Numbered from the stretch's first letter, positions 49,687 through 62,159 are shown. The stretch: DNA of 64,000 nucleotides from Verrucomicrobiota bacterium (GCA_027493615.1 JAOSKK010000023.1:744001-808000); one strand, 5' to 3'. Notes: a model not told the origin generated them from the letters alone. A program made the numbers and translations.

Positions 49687-50520
49687 GTGTTCAAGCGGGC
49701 ATGGTTCCTGGCCATCACCCTGTTCTGGGTGACGATGAACGTGCTGCTCTGGCGCTCCGAGATGAGCGTTGGGCAGGACGCCGGGAGTCCTTTGCCGGTC
49801 GAGGCGGTCTGGGAAAGGATTCTAACCGCGCCCGATGAATCCTCCATGGAGGTTTATCGGCGCGGGAAGAAGATCGGGTACGTGCGGTGGGTGCCGCGGG
49901 TCGAGGAACCCAACGCCGCCCCCCACGGACGAGGAGAACCCGAACGCGCCGGAGGGTCGGGTCAAGCGCATCACGGGCTACGAATTGTACGTCGATGGCA
50001 GCGTGAGTCTGGACGACACGCCGCAGCGGTTGCGGTTTACCTGTCAGGTCGCCCTCGATGCACAACAGGCCTGGAAGAAGGTGCGGCTGCGATTCAACCT
50101 CCGTCCCACGGCGCTCGAAGTGCGGGCCGACGCCGCGGCGCAGACCGTGACGTTTGTCCTCGGCGAGGACCCGCCCGCGTGGGAACAGACGTTCGCGTTT
50201 GCGGAACTTGCCCAGCCGCAGGCGCTGTTGGGTGCCCTGGGGTTGCCACTGCCGGTCGGTCCCCTCGCGGGCTTGCTGCCGGGACCGCGGACTTCAGACC
50301 GACCCCAGCTTTCGCTGAACCTCGACTGGCAGGCCCGGAGCGACACGCTCAGGATCGGCACGGCGCGGACGCGGGTCTACCGGCTGGGAACGCGTCTTCT
50401 GGACAAGTACGAGGCCACCGCCCTGATCAGCCGCGTGGGGGAGATCCTGCGGCTGAACTGCCCGATCAGGTGTTGCTGGTCAACGAGGCGCTGCCGCTCC
50501 TGCCCGAGAACCGCGAATGA
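49687..50520 (+). CDS. Hypothetical protein upstream of and coupled to an ABC transporter; GTG start proposed, two frame disruptions (~49920, ~50465)
   Basis: VFKRAWFLAITLFWVTMNVLLWRSEM N-terminal TM; continued in other frames (EENPNAPEGRVKRITGYELYVDGSVSL...; PDQVLLVNEALPLLPENRE). Confidence 0.6.
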   Translation: MFKRAWFLAITLFWVTMNVLLWRSEMSVGQDAGSPLPVEAVWERILTAPDESSMEVYRRGKKIGYVRWVPRVEEPNAAPHGRGEPERAGGSGQAHHGLRIVRRWQRESGRHAAAVAVYLSGRPRCTTGLEEGAAAIQPPSHGARSAGRRRGADRDVCPRRGPARVGTDVRVCGTCPAAGAVGCPGVATAGRSPRGLAAGTADFRPTPAFAEPRLAGPERHAQDRHGADAGLPAGNASSGQVRGHRPDQPRGGDPAAELPDQVLLVNEALPLLPENRE

Positions 50521-51299
50521 TCGAACTGGACCATCTCGTCAAGCGCTTCGGCGATCTCGTCGCCGTGAACGATGTCACCCTCACGGTGCCGCGCGGCGAG
50601 TTCTTCGCCGTCCTGGGGCCGAACGCGGCGGGGAAAACCACCACCATCAAGATCGTGACCGGCCTGATGAAGCCCACGTCGGGCCGCGCGCGGGTGGCGG
50701 GGTTTGACGTCCAAGCGCACCCGCTGGAAGCCCGCCAACGGCTGGCGTTCGTGCCGGACTTCCCCTTCCTCTACGACAAGCTCACGCCGCTCGAGTTCCT
50801 CCGGTTCACCGCGCGCCTGTTCCGGATGCCGGAGAACGTGGTGGAGGGGCCCGGCCAGGAGCTGATCGCCCGCTTCAATCTCGGGACCTACCTCGGCCAG
50901 ACGATCGAAAGCCTCTCGCACGGCACCAAACAACGGGTGGCCATCGTCTCCGCGTTGCTCCACGACCCCGAGGTCTGCGTGCTGGATGAACCCATGGTGG
51001 GCCTCGATCCACACCACGCCCGCGTGCTCAAGGATGTGCTGAAGGAACGTTCCGAACGCGGCATGACCGTGTTTGTCTCGACGCACCAACTGAGCGTGGC
51101 CGAGGAGATGGCCGATCGGATCGGGATCATGCACGAAGGGCGGCTCATCGCGGTGGGCACGCGTGAGGAACTGCGTCGCCGCAGCGGGACGTCGGGGGCG
51201 CTGGAGCAGACGTTCCTCGCGCTTACGGCCCAGGAGGCCAACCTGCGGGAGGAACGGGCGCTGGCGACCACTGCGGCGGGAGGACCCCGCGGGTCATGA
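50517..51299 (+). CDS. ABC transporter ATP-binding protein
   Basis: LGPNAAGKTTTIKIVTGLMKPTSG; SLSHGTKQRVAIVSALLHDPEVCVLDEPMVGLDP. Confidence 0.93.
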   Translation: MIELDHLVKRFGDLVAVNDVTLTVPRGEFFAVLGPNAAGKTTTIKIVTGLMKPTSGRARVAGFDVQAHPLEARQRLAFVPDFPFLYDKLTPLEFLRFTARLFRMPENVVEGPGQELIARFNLGTYLGQTIESLSHGTKQRVAIVSALLHDPEVCVLDEPMVGLDPHHARVLKDVLKERSERGMTVFVSTHQLSVAEEMADRIGIMHEGRLIAVGTREELRRRSGTSGALEQTFLALTAQEANLREERALATTAAGGPRGS

Positions 51300-53020
51300 C
51301 GGCGACGGCACCCAGTCCTTTCCGGCTTCTGCTGGAGGTCAACCTGCGGCAGGGGTGGCGTCGCCTGCTGGCCTTGCGCGAGCAGTCCCGGCTGCTGACG
51401 GGGCTGATTGTGGTGTTCCTGCTGGGCTATGCCGCGCTGGCATTCAAGCTGTTCCAGGTGGGGCTGCGTTTTGCCGGCAGCTTTCCGGGGCTGGGCTCGG
51501 TGTTGATCGAGCGGATGCTGTTTCTGCTGTTCGCGTTTCTGTTTGTGCTGTTGCTGCTGAGCAACCTGGTGATCAGCTACTCGAACCTGTTTCGCAACCG
51601 CGAGACGACGTTCCTGCTGCCGCTGCCGGTGCCGTCCGAGGTGGTGTTTCGTTGGAAGTTCATCGAGTCGATGCTGCTGGCGTCGTGGGCGTTCGTGTTC
51701 CTGGTGGCTCCGTTGCTGGCGGCCTACGGGCTCAACCGCGGGGTGCCGTGGCATTTCTATCCGATCACGGTCCTGTTCATCGCGCTGTTCATCGCGCTGC
51801 CGGCGGCGGGCGGGGCGTGGTGCGCGGTCGCCGTGGCGCGGTTTCTGGACCGGCGTTCGTTCCAGCTCACCGCGTTGCTGACGGGGGCGGTGGTGGTCGC
51901 GGTGGTGGCCTTCTGGCTGCGTCCGCTCCAGGTGACCGACGAGGAGCTCGAGACGCGCGTGCTGGTGGTGCTGGACAATCTGCTGGCCCGTACCCAGTTC
52001 GCGATCTTTCCGCTGCTGCCGAGCTACTGGCTGTCGGCGGGCGTGCAGCAATGGGCGGAAGGCGCGCTGGCGGCGGCGGTCTTCTTTGCGCTGGTGTTGC
52101 TGAGCCACGCGTTGTTCTTCGGCACGCTGATGTTCACGCGGATGGGGGCGTGGTTTTATGGGGCGGCCTCGATGGTGCAGAGCCGTTCGAGCCTGCTGGG
52201 TCGCTGGACCTGGTTCCGCGCGTGGCAGGTGCGGCGCGCCCGGGCCCGACTCGAGCGGGGTCCGGCCGAGCGGCTCTTCGACTGGCTGCCGTTCGTGGCG
52301 GCGGACACACGGGCCCTGATCGTGAAGGACCTGCGTCTGTTCTGGCGCGACACGACGCAATGGGCGCAGTCGCTGGTGCTGTTCGGTCTGCTGGCTGTTT
52401 ACATCCTGAATCTGCGCCACTTCAGCCAGCAACTGACCAACACGTTTTGGATCACCGTGGTGGCCTACCTCAACCTGGGCGCCTGCGCGCTGAACCTGGC
52501 GACACTGACGACGCGCTTTGTCTATCCGCAGTTCTCGCTCGAGGGCAAACGGCTGTGGATCGTGGGGCTGGCACCGCTGGGTCTGCCGCGGGTGCTGCTG
52601 GCCAAGTTCGCCCTCGGCACGGGCATCAGCCTGGGACTGAGCCTGGGGTTGATCCTGCTTTCCTGCCGGCTGCTCGATCTGGCCTGGGACCGCACGCTGC
52701 TTTATGCCAGCGCGATCACGGTGATGGCCTTCACCCTGAACGGCCTCGCCATCGGTCTGGGGGCGCTGTACCCGAACCTCAAGGAGGACAACCCCAGCAA
52801 GATCGTCAGCGGCTTCGGCGGCACGTTCTGCCTGGTTCTGAGCTTCGTTTACATCGTGGGGTCGGTGCTCGTGCTCGCATTTGCCTCCCCGTGGAATCCG
52901 GCCGCGGGATTCCGGTTCGAGACCTATGTGGCGTGGGGCGTGTTTGTGGTGCTTTCCATCCTGCTGGGTTGGCTGCCGCTGCGGGCCGGGTTGCGGCAGG
53001 CGCTGCGCTTCGAGCATTGA
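51296..53020 (+). CDS. Putative ABC transporter permease (multi-TM, 574 aa)
   Basis: Many hydrophobic segments; start overlaps ATPase stop (ATGA). Confidence 0.75.
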   Translation: MTATAPSPFRLLLEVNLRQGWRRLLALREQSRLLTGLIVVFLLGYAALAFKLFQVGLRFAGSFPGLGSVLIERMLFLLFAFLFVLLLLSNLVISYSNLFRNRETTFLLPLPVPSEVVFRWKFIESMLLASWAFVFLVAPLLAAYGLNRGVPWHFYPITVLFIALFIALPAAGGAWCAVAVARFLDRRSFQLTALLTGAVVVAVVAFWLRPLQVTDEELETRVLVVLDNLLARTQFAIFPLLPSYWLSAGVQQWAEGALAAAVFFALVLLSHALFFGTLMFTRMGAWFYGAASMVQSRSSLLGRWTWFRAWQVRRARARLERGPAERLFDWLPFVAADTRALIVKDLRLFWRDTTQWAQSLVLFGLLAVYILNLRHFSQQLTNTFWITVVAYLNLGACALNLATLTTRFVYPQFSLEGKRLWIVGLAPLGLPRVLLAKFALGTGISLGLSLGLILLSCRLLDLAWDRTLLYASAITVMAFTLNGLAIGLGALYPNLKEDNPSKIVSGFGGTFCLVLSFVYIVGSVLVLAFASPWNPAAGFRFETYVAWGVFVVLSILLGWLPLRAGLRQALRFEH

Positions 53021-53044
53021 CCGGGCGGGATTGGGCTTTGCGGC

Positions 53045-54304
53045 GTGGGGTCGGGCGCCGGTAGACTCGGGGCCGTGGCCAGCGCGGACCGCACCCGTCT
53101 CACCTACCGCCTCGAACTGCAACGGGCGGTGCCGCATGGTGTCCTCGAATCCGCCGGCAGCACGTTTCTGCTGCTGATTGCCTTGCGGTATTTCCACGCG
53201 GGGGCGATGGCCAAGGCGCTGGTCGCCAGCGGAGGCAGTGTCGGGCTGATGTTGGCGCCTGTGGTGGTCTCGCAAGTCGCGCGCCGGGGTTGGCCGGCGG
53301 CGCAGGCGGCGGCCCGCTTTGCGGCCTTTGGCGCGGCGGTGTTCGTGGGGATGGCGCTGGTTCCCTGGCTGCCCTTGTACGTGGTGGGTTGCATCCTGGC
53401 CATGACCGCCGCCACGTCCGTCATCCCCCCTGATGACGCAGATCTACCAGGACAACTACCCCGAGGACCGGCGCGGGAAGCTCTATGCGCGCACGGTCAT
53501 GCTGCGGATCGCGGTGCATGCGGGCTTCAGCGGGGTGGCCGGACGGTTGCTTGAGGCGGACCTGCGGCTGACACGCTTGCTGCTTCTGTTGTTCGCGCTG
53601 TCCTTTGGCTTCGCGGCCTGGCGGTTGACCAAGTATCCCTCCGAACCGCTGCACGACGACGGCGGCACCCACCCGTTCCGCGCCATGCGCCACGTCCGGG
53701 ACGACCGGTTGTTCCGGTACACGCTGATCTGCTGGATGCTGATGGGGTTTGCCAATCTGATGATGCTGCCGTTGCGGATCGAGTACCTGGGCCATCCGCG
53801 CTACCAGCTTGCGCTGAGCGAGGCTCAGATCGCGCTGCTCATTGGCGTGGTCCCGAACCTGGCGCGGCTGGCGATGAACCAGGTGTGGGGCCGGCTGTTC
53901 GACCGGATGAACTTCCTGGTGCTGCGCGTGGTGCTCAACGTGGGATTCGCGGTCAGCATTCTGACCTTCTTCCTGAGCAGCTCGATGACCGGGCTGGTGT
54001 TGGGCTCGGTGATCTTCGGGATCTCGAACTCCGGCGGTGACGTGGCCTGGGGCTTGTGGGTGACCAAGCTGGCGCCGCCGGCGCGCGTGGCGGACTACAT
54101 GTCGGTGCACGTGTTCTTCACCGGCCTGCGGGGGTGATCGCGCCGGTGGCGGCCTTTCACCTGGCCAGCCACTTCTCGCTCACCGCGATCGGCCTGTTCT
54201 GCGCCGGCTTGATCGCCCTGGCGAGCGTGCTGCTGTTGCCCGAAATCCGGTTGTTCCAATCCGCGCGCCGGGGTCAACCGGTGGTCGATTCCGTGGCGGA
54301 GTGA
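53045..54304 (+). CDS. MFS transporter; frame broken at ~53430 (C run) and ~54130 (G run)
   Basis: Hydrophobic segments across frames 2/3/2; RIEYLGHPRYQLALSEAQIALLIGVVPNLARL; VIAPVAAFHLASHFSLTAIGLFCAGLIALASVLLLPEI. Confidence 0.75.
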
Positions 54305-54369
54305 GGCCGAACCCCGTGGCCCAGTGCCGGCGCGGGCGGAGCCTCTGGGAGCGGACGAGCCGCGAGGGC

Positions 54370-57300
54370 TCAGGGCCCGAGGTTCAGCCGGTAGAACCGG
54401 TGCGGCCAAGGCACGGGATCCGCATCGGTGACATGCACCACGCTGCCGTCGCCCTGGTAGGTCCCCAAGGTCGTCCACGTTTGAAGGTCGGTGGAAGCTT
54501 CGAGCTGGTAGGAGACCCCGGCCCGGGTTTGGAACGTGAGGTCCCATCCCGCCGCGCCTGGGTTCAGGCGCGGCTCGAGGAGGCGCACCGGTTCCCACAC
54601 GACGAGGACCTCGCTGCGGGCGGTGTTTCCGGCGGCGTCGAAGGCGTGGACTACGAGGCGGTTCTCGCCCGGCTGGAGGCGAAGCCCGGTCGCCTGGAAC
54701 GCGCCTGCAGAATCCACGGTCAGCGGCCCTTGATCCACCCCGTTCCACTCCCAGCGCACCGGGCCCAGCGCGATGGCGTCGGTGACGGTGCCGGTGAGGG
54801 TGAAGCGTTCATCGGGGGTGGGGCCGGGGGCCGGCGAAGTCACGGTGACCACCGGCGGCTCGGCTTCCCGGGTGAGGCTGAAGGACTGGAGTTCGGTGAG
54901 CAGAGCAGGCCCTCGAGGGGGAATGTCGAACGTGCCAGCGACCACGGTGAGGACAGCCGACTGGCCGATGCGGCCACCCGCGCGGTACGCCTGTTCGAAG
55001 GTGGGGCCGCTGGCACTCTCCCAGACGCGCACCTGGACGTGTGCGGTCTCGCCCGGGGCAATCGTGGGCAGGGTGATGACGTTGCCGCCTGGTCCCTGCA
55101 TGAGGTAACCGGCGGCTCGGGGAGGAACGGAACCACCACACCCACGGGCTCGAGTGGCGCGGGCGTTGGCCCGGCGTAGAGCTGCGCGAGGAAGGCGGGA
55201 CCAACCAGCCGGGTGACGCCGTCAGTGTCGAAGATGGGGGCGTCGAGGACCGGCGAGAACCGGTTGTTTAGGAGCACGGCGCCGCCGGGGGCGCGCGGCC
55301 GGACGGCGATGATCGCGGCTGCGCTGGTGGCGGAGCCAGCCTCGTTGGTGACCGTGACGGTGTAGGTGCCGGCATGGTCCGCAGCGACGGCTGGCCAGCG
55401 CAAAAGGCTGGCGTCCGCGTCCGGGATGGGTTGGCCGTTGCGGCGCCAGACATAGTACAGGGGTGCGGTGCCGGTTGCGCCCACCTGCACCCAGGCGGGA
55501 TCCCCTTCGGTCCGGGCCATGCTGACGGGGTCGATCAAGATGCTCGCCGGTACGGGGAGCTCGGTTACAACCAGTTCTCCGCCGCTGCTCATCACGGACC
55601 CAAAATCGTTGTACACCAACACATTATAACTACCGGTGTAGGCCATGATGGCGTGGCGCAGCGTGAGGACCGACCCGGTCTCTCCCGTCAACGGTACGAA
55701 CCGGTGATGCCACTGATACCGGAGCGGTTCGGTGCCCGTGGCTTCGACGCGGAAAACAACCGTGCCGCCCAGCGCCACCATCTGCGGCTCGGGTTGCACG
55801 AGAATCACTGGGGGGGTGAGCCGGGCTTCGACCGCCAACTGAGCCGGGTCGCTGGTGACCGACCCGTAGGCGTTACGGACCTGCACCGTATAGGCCCCGG
55901 CATCGTCATAGGTCACCGCGGCGAACGCCAGCGTGCTGGCCGTCGCGCCGGCGAGCTCGAGGCCGTTGCGCCACCATTGATACGTGAGCGGCGGCGTGCC
56001 CTTCGCCAGCACCTGCAACGTGAAAGGCTCACCGACATAGGCGGTGGCCGCGACGGGAGAACTCACCAGGCTGGGGGTGACCGGAAGGACGGCATAACGG
56101 ACTTCCTCGACGCCGGAGGCCGGATTGCCGTTGACATACACGCGTGCCCGGATGGTGGCCGGTTCGAGCAGCATGAGAGGCGTGCCCGGGTATACCTCGG
56201 AGTCCGGGCCGGGGTCGGAGCCATCACGAGTGAAGCGGATCTGGCCGGCGGGGATGGGGGTGCTGGCCGTGAGAGCGACTTCGCCGACGTAGGTGCCCGA
56301 GGGCGGAGCCAGCGCCAGGAGGGGAAGGATGGGGTCGGGCACGGAGCCGGGATGGGTGGGATCGGTCTGGCTCAGGAATTCCTGGTAATTGTTGGCACCA
56401 TCGGCGTCGGCGTCGGCCAGGGGGGCAGCATCGGCATTCGCATACCAGGCAGCGCCGAAGTACTGCTCGCGCCAGGGGGCCGGGATGCCGTCGTCCCACA
56501 CCGCTTCAAGATAGGTGGCACGGATGATGTCCGAGGCCGGCTCGCCGTCCAGGAAGGCGCGCACCTGGACGGTGGCGGATCGGGTCACCAGAAAAGGCTC
56601 CGTGTAGCGCGGTGACGCGGGCGTGGGCTCGTCGCCGTCGGTGGTGTAATGAATGGCGGCGGTGACCACCGGAGTCGTGAGGGTGACGGTGAGGGGGAGG
56701 AGAAGAAACCGGCCGGGGGTGGACGTGCAGGGGACGCTCTCCAGTTCGACCACCAGCAGGACAATCTCCGCGATAGTGTCGCGGTAAGCGACCTGCGAGG
56801 ACGACTCGCCGAAGGAGTAGCCTCGCGCGGCGCGGTCATCCGCGGCGTTCGACGCGTCCGTAAACAGTGGCCCCGGGGTGCTTCGGGTACGGATTTCGTA
56901 GAGCAGGTTGCCCAGGGCGGGATCATAGCGGAACGGTGTCGCGAGCGGGAAGATCAGGTCGAACGGCTGAGGGCCCCCGGAGACAGTGGGAGAAGGGCTG
57001 GAGATCGTGACGGGTCCTTCAAGAACGATGCGGGCGTCCGGACCCAGGTTGTCGTCGAACGTATCGCTGAGTGCGTCGGGCGCGCGCGACGTGGTGGCGA
57101 GCGTGAGTTGGACGTCGAGGGTCCAGTTCGTGAACGCTCCGGTGCTCCAATCGCGGCGGTGTCGGATCTCGCTGATCGTGAAGGGTACGTCGGTGAAATG
57201 GGCGGCGCTATACACGTTCTGGAGCCGGAGGTTGTCCGCAAAGACGCCGCTGCTGGCGATGGGATGGTCGGCGGACCGCGAGGGGGACCACCAGCGTCGC

Positions 57301-57445
57301 CGCGAGCGGACGGGCCCCGGCTGAGTCGGGCCCTCCGGTTGGCGGGGGCGAGGTGCGTGGCTGGGGCTGGAACGGCCAGGCTGCCGGCGCCCCTCAGGCA
57401 CACCGTCAACGCGAGGACGGTGCGGACAGAGCTCCTTGAGTTCAT
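54370..57445 (-). CDS. Large secreted protein with chitobiase-type C-terminal-like and multiple Ig-like domains; at least two frame disruptions (~55100, ~57330)
   Basis: HYTTDGDEPTPASPRYTEPFLVTRSATVQVRAF; PFTLQVLAKGTPPLTYQWWRNGLELAGATASTLAFAAVTYDDAGAYTVQVRNAYGSVTS and two further similar Ig repeats; C-terminus VSYQLEASTDLQTWTTLGTYQ...HRFYRLNLGP. Confidence 0.8.
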
Positions 57446-57843
57446 TTCACCGTGGGTGCTTGAAACTTGGGCTCACTAATACTCCAAGCCAGCCCCTGGC
57501 GCAAGGTGTCGCTGGCACCGCGGACGCGGGACAAGCCAGCGGCTTGCTCCTCCGGGCGCTCGATTTCAAGCGCCTGCAGCAAGATGGTCCGTAGTCCGTT
57601 CCCGGGCATGTCCGTCGGGTTGCGACGGCGGCTGGGGCCGGGTCCCGCGTGCTCTGACTTCAGAAATCCTAAAGAACAACATTCGCCCCTGGATTTGTCC
57701 AATTCACCCTCATTCCCCGGCGAGTCGCTCCCGCAGACTCACCGGCTGAGGACGTTTCGGTAAGATTATGTGCATCATGCATGGTGCTTTTCCTAGCCCA
57801 GGCCGTCCCGAAGCGGGACCGACTTGAACAACCGCGATCCATT

Positions 57844-59991
57844 ATGGCGAACCCCCACACTCAGCCACGTACCCGTCGGTGGACCGATCCGTTGCGGCAT
57901 CAGTTCGCCGTCTGGGTTGTCCTGGGAGCACTGCCTCACGGCCTGGCTGCCAACATCCAGTGGTACGTCCCGAACCCGGACTACTCCATCGCCCGGAACT
58001 GGAACGAGCGCGCGCTGGAGGGGATTCGCATGGACACGCCGCATCCGCCCGGGCAGGCCAGGAACCTCTTCAGCTTTTCGGTCTGCATGTACGACGCGTG
58101 GGCGGCGTACGACCCCACAGCCGTCGGCTTCGTCTATCGCGCCAAACACTCCGCTGCGGATGTGGCCGCGGCGCGCCGCGAGGCCATGAGCTACGCGATG
58201 TACCGCATGATGCTCGAGCGACATGCGTACTCGCGGACCGCGATGAACCAGGCCCCGGCGAACGACGCGTTCATGGAGGCCCTGGGTTATGACATCCACC
58301 AGACGTCCCGTGATCCCTCCACGCCCGCAGGCATCGGCAACCGGATTTACGACGCCGTCTCGGCGTGGTTCAGCGAGGATGGCTCACGCCAGACGGCGGG
58401 CACGCCGTTCCCGACGGCCAACCCGCCGATTGCCTACCCCGACTATCCCGTGGGCCATCCCCGGCGGTACACGTTCCTGAACCCACCCATGAATCCGTTC
58501 CTCCACGGGATTGACGACGGCACCAACCACACGGTGGTGGACATCAACATTTGGCAGCGGCTCATCGTGGCCAATTCCATTGACCAGAATGGCTTCCCGC
58601 AGAATCCGCTCCAGGGATACCTGGGGGCGCAGTGGCTGTGGGTGCGTCCCTTCTCCCTCACTCGCACGGACCCGGAGAAGCCCTGGATTGACCCAGGTCC
58701 GCCTCCGTTCCTCGGGACGGCGACGAGTGCGGAGTTCAAACAGGAGCTGGTCGAGGTGATACGGGCAAGCAGCCAGCTCACCGTGGACGACGGCGTGCTG
58801 ATGGACATCTCGCCGGCGAGCATCGGCAACAATACGCTCGGCGCGAATGATGGCCAGGGTTACCCCACCAACCCCGTGACCGGCCAGCCCTATGCCCCTC
58901 ACCTGGTCCTGCGCGGGAACTTCACGCGCGCCTTGACCGAGTTCTGGGCGGACGGCCCTTCATCGGAAACGCCGCCCGGGCATTGGAACTCGATCGCGAA
59001 CCACGTGTCCGATGACCTGCCGGTCAAGCGCATCGGCGGCATCGGGCCCGAAGTGGACCGGCTGGAATGGGACGTCAAGCTGTACTTCGCCTTGAACGCC
59101 GCGCTGCATGATGCCGGGTGCGCGGCCTGGAGCGTGAAGCGCTACTACAACGGCTGGCGCCCCATCGGTCCCATCCGGTACTGCGGCGGGCTGGGCCAGT
59201 CCAGCGATCCCGACCTGCCGTCTTATCACCCGGACGGCCTGCCGCTGGTTCCCGATCTCATTGAACTTGTCACGGAGGCCACCGTCGCTTCCGGGCGGCA
59301 CGGTGAACTGACGCCCGGCAAGATCGCCGTGCTCTGCTGGCCCGGCGAGCCCGAGTTCCCCGGCGAACAGACCAGCGGCGTCAAATGGCTCCACGCGGAG
59401 GATTGGATGACGTATCAGAAGAAGACTTTCGTCACACCCGGCTTCCCGGGTTACATCTCCGGGCATAGCACCTTCAGCCGCTCGGCGGCGGAAGTCATGG
59501 CCGGCTTCACCGGCTCGAAGTGGTTTCCGCACGGCCTGGGTACGTACACGATTACGAAGCTCATCAACGAGGCCGGTCCGACGGCGCCGGTCACCCTGCA
59601 GTGGGCCTCGTACTACGACGCCGCCGACCAGGTGGGCCTCTCGCGGATCTGGGGTGGAATTCACCCGCCTGCCGATGATCTGGCGGGCCGCCGCGTCGGG
59701 GCCGAAGCGGGTCAAAGCGCTTGGGCATTGGCCCAAAAGTATTTCGATGGATCGCTGGCGAACGAGACCCTCAGCCTGGCGACGCATCGTCTGGGCGCAG
59801 GCAACGTGGAACTCCGATTCAACGCGGTGCGCGGCGTCTATTACCAGGTTCACGCCTCTCCGAACGTGGAAGGCCCGTACGCGGACGACGGCAGCCCGCG
59901 TGAAGTCGCGTACGACACCTGGATGGTTCGCACCCACGCTATCGGCGACGCGCAGCGGTTCTTCCGCGTGTCCGCATCGCTCACGCCGTGA
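57844..59991 (+). CDS. Vanadium-dependent haloperoxidase / PAP2-superfamily secreted protein
   Basis: [14 protein letters not shown] (Kx6RP), [17 protein letters not shown] (SGH), [13 protein letters not shown] (SRx5Hx3D). Confidence 0.88.
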   Translation: MANPHTQPRTRRWTDPLRHQFAVWVVLGALPHGLAANIQWYVPNPDYSIARNWNERALEGIRMDTPHPPGQARNLFSFSVCMYDAWAAYDPTAVGFVYRAKHSAADVAAARREAMSYAMYRMMLERHAYSRTAMNQAPANDAFMEALGYDIHQTSRDPSTPAGIGNRIYDAVSAWFSEDGSRQTAGTPFPTANPPIAYPDYPVGHPRRYTFLNPPMNPFLHGIDDGTNHTVVDINIWQRLIVANSIDQNGFPQNPLQGYLGAQWLWVRPFSLTRTDPEKPWIDPGPPPFLGTATSAEFKQELVEVIRASSQLTVDDGVLMDISPASIGNNTLGANDGQGYPTNPVTGQPYAPHLVLRGNFTRALTEFWADGPSSETPPGHWNSIANHVSDDLPVKRIGGIGPEVDRLEWDVKLYFALNAALHDAGCAAWSVKRYYNGWRPIGPIRYCGGLGQSSDPDLPSYHPDGLPLVPDLIELVTEATVASGRHGELTPGKIAVLCWPGEPEFPGEQTSGVKWLHAEDWMTYQKKTFVTPGFPGYISGHSTFSRSAAEVMAGFTGSKWFPHGLGTYTITKLINEAGPTAPVTLQWASYYDAADQVGLSRIWGGIHPPADDLAGRRVGAEAGQSAWALAQKYFDGSLANETLSLATHRLGAGNVELRFNAVRGVYYQVHASPNVEGPYADDGSPREVAYDTWMVRTHAIGDAQRFFRVSASLTP

Positions 59992-60716
59992 GTCTCATGG
60001 GACGGTTGCCGCCTCACGGACAGCGCGTTCGGTGGCGGAGCCTCCGCGGCTTCACGCTGATCGAACTGCTGGTGGTCATCGCGATCATCGCGATTCTGGC
60101 GGGCATGCTCCTGCCCGCTCTGAGCCGGGCGAAGCGTCAAGCCCAGCGGGCGGCCTGCACCAGCAACCTCAGGCAGATCGGACTGGCGCTGAGCCTTTGG
60201 GCGGACGGCAACGAGGGGAAGTTCCCGTGGAAAGTCCCGCAGTCACGTGGCGGCGGATTGCCGAATGGAACGGACAACGCCAAGGTGAATCTCCAGTTCT
60301 CCCTCCTGTCGAACGAGCTCGCGGTCACCCGCATGCTGCTTTGCCCGGGCGACGGGCGGCGCGTCCCGGCCACGAACTTCGCGCAGATCGCGCTCACCAA
60401 TGTCAGCTACGCCCTCTGCAACGAGGCGGACGGGACGAGGCCCCGCGTGATGCTGGCCGTGGATCGGGGCCTGCACGGCTTTGATTTCACCGGGCTTCCG
60501 GACAACATCAACTGCTTCGTGCTGAGCTCAGAAAGCACCGGTGCCCGCTCTGCCACTTGGCGCCGGGACGTTTGCCACGGGGCCAACGCAGGGGTGGTGG
60601 CGCTCGGTGACGGCTCCGTCCACCCCTGGGACAACCGCCGTCTCGTCCGGACCCTGATGGGCTACGACCTCTCCACGGAAACCGACGACGGAACCCTGCA
60701 ATTCTACTTTCCTTGA
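59988..60716 (+). CDS. Type II secretion/prepilin-like protein
   Basis: [62 protein letters not shown]. Confidence 0.9.
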   Translation: MSLMGRLPPHGQRVRWRSLRGFTLIELLVVIAIIAILAGMLLPALSRAKRQAQRAACTSNLRQIGLALSLWADGNEGKFPWKVPQSRGGGLPNGTDNAKVNLQFSLLSNELAVTRMLLCPGDGRRVPATNFAQIALTNVSYALCNEADGTRPRVMLAVDRGLHGFDFTGLPDNINCFVLSSESTGARSATWRRDVCHGANAGVVALGDGSVHPWDNRRLVRTLMGYDLSTETDDGTLQFYFP

Positions 60717-60750
60717 ACAAAGGTTGCCAAGCCGGGTGGGCTGTGGCTTG

Positions 60751-61083
60751 ATGCGCGCGATGAACGTGACCACTGTCTGGAACCATCTGAGTTCCGTGGT
60801 GGTGTTCCTGCTGTTCGTGCTGGGCGGGCTCGCCGTGGGCATCTGGTATCTCCCGGAGATCCAGCGCAACCAGGAGTTGCAGACCGAACGGCTCCAGCTC
60901 GAACGTCAGTTGGCCGCCGCCCAGGCCCACGGCCGGGCGCTGCAGGCCAGCCTCAAGGCCTTCACCAGCAACCCGGCCGCCGCCGAACGCATCATCCGCG
61001 AACGGTTCGGATTCGCCCGCCCCGGCGAAGTGGTGGTGCACTTCGAGCCGCCCGCACCCGAGTCAGTCCCCGCCCGGCCTTGA
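60751..61083 (+). CDS. Short TM/coiled-coil protein, septum-formation-initiator (FtsB/DivIC)-like
   Basis: Single TM VVVFLLFVLGGLAVGIWYL, coiled coil, RIIRERFGFARPGEVVVHF. Confidence 0.6.
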   Translation: MRAMNVTTVWNHLSSVVVFLLFVLGGLAVGIWYLPEIQRNQELQTERLQLERQLAAAQAHGRALQASLKAFTSNPAAAERIIRERFGFARPGEVVVHFEPPAPESVPARP

Positions 61084-61161
61084 CCGGGAGAAGGTCAGCG
61101 GGCGTGGCCGCTGCGGGCCCGGGGCGAAGCGCCCACCCCATCCCGAACGGCCCTCACGGGC

Positions 61162-62035
61162 TCAGTTGATCGGGATCTTGTAGAAGCACTGCCACTCACC
61201 GGATCCCGAGCCGAGGCTGACACGCTTGCCGTGGAACCATTCGACGTGGCCGTCCTCGAAGAGGAAATTGCCGCCTTCAGGTGCGCCACTGCCGCCGCCG
61301 GGATGATTCGCCGTGCGCCAGTTCTTTCCCTCATCGACGGTGGTCCAGCGCAGCCGGGCGTCATAGACGTTCGTGGTGCGCGGGCCCAGCCCCTGGAGCC
61401 GGTCGATGAGCACCGGGGCCTTCGCCAGCTCGCCACCCATCTTCTTCCGGAAATGCCACTCGCCAATCCCTTCCGAGTTGTAAGGCCAGCTTCCATCCAC
61501 CCGGCCCGGCAGATAGAAGAACCCGGTGAGGATGGGTTTGATCTCCGAGGAGGCGTCGCCGAAACGCCAGGTGTCGGCCTGGCGATGCCACTCGTCGGTG
61601 GGGCAGTAAAGCGACGTGGTTGGCCGCCTTCTTGTCCGTTCGGGCCGTGGGTTTCTCGGACTTGATGAGGTACTGCTGCCAGAACGCGGCCATGTTCGTG
61701 CCCATCCAGCTCAGGTGATAGCCATCCCGGTTGTCGGGGAAATAGCTGTTGAAGTCCGTCGAGTAGAGACCCAGCGCAATCCCCCACTGGCGACAGTTGC
61801 TCGTGCACATCGAGCGTTTGGCGGTGGACTTGGCCTTCGCCAGGGCGGGCAGCAACATGCCAGCCAGGATGGCGATGATGGCAATCACCACCAGCAACTC
61901 GATGAGGGTGAACGCCCGCCGGAACACGGCGGGGCGGAACGACCACCGGGAAGGGGGAACGGCCCCGCCCGCCCGGACCTGCGACGACCACACCCCCGGG
62001 GAACGCCGGGGCCGAAGGTTAGGTGCAAGGTTCAT
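61162..62035 (-). CDS. Type II secretion/prepilin-like protein with H-X9-DG-like end; frame broken near ~61610
   Basis: [54 protein letters not shown]; alternate-frame C-terminus [35 protein letters not shown]. Confidence 0.85.
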
Positions 62036-62159
62036 GGAGTGTGCTACGGCGCAAACTCTAGCACGGGCCGGCCGGACGTCCACTCGGCATTTAGGTCCGG
62101 ACAAACCCAGGTTGCGGCGGGCCCCGAAGTCGCCTACCCTGCGTGCGAAGTTCGCTTAT

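Noticed and set aside
50888-53275. 795-aa minus-strand ORF
   Set aside because: Low-complexity His/Gln/Arg-rich shadow of the ABC ATPase/permease genes on the plus strand.
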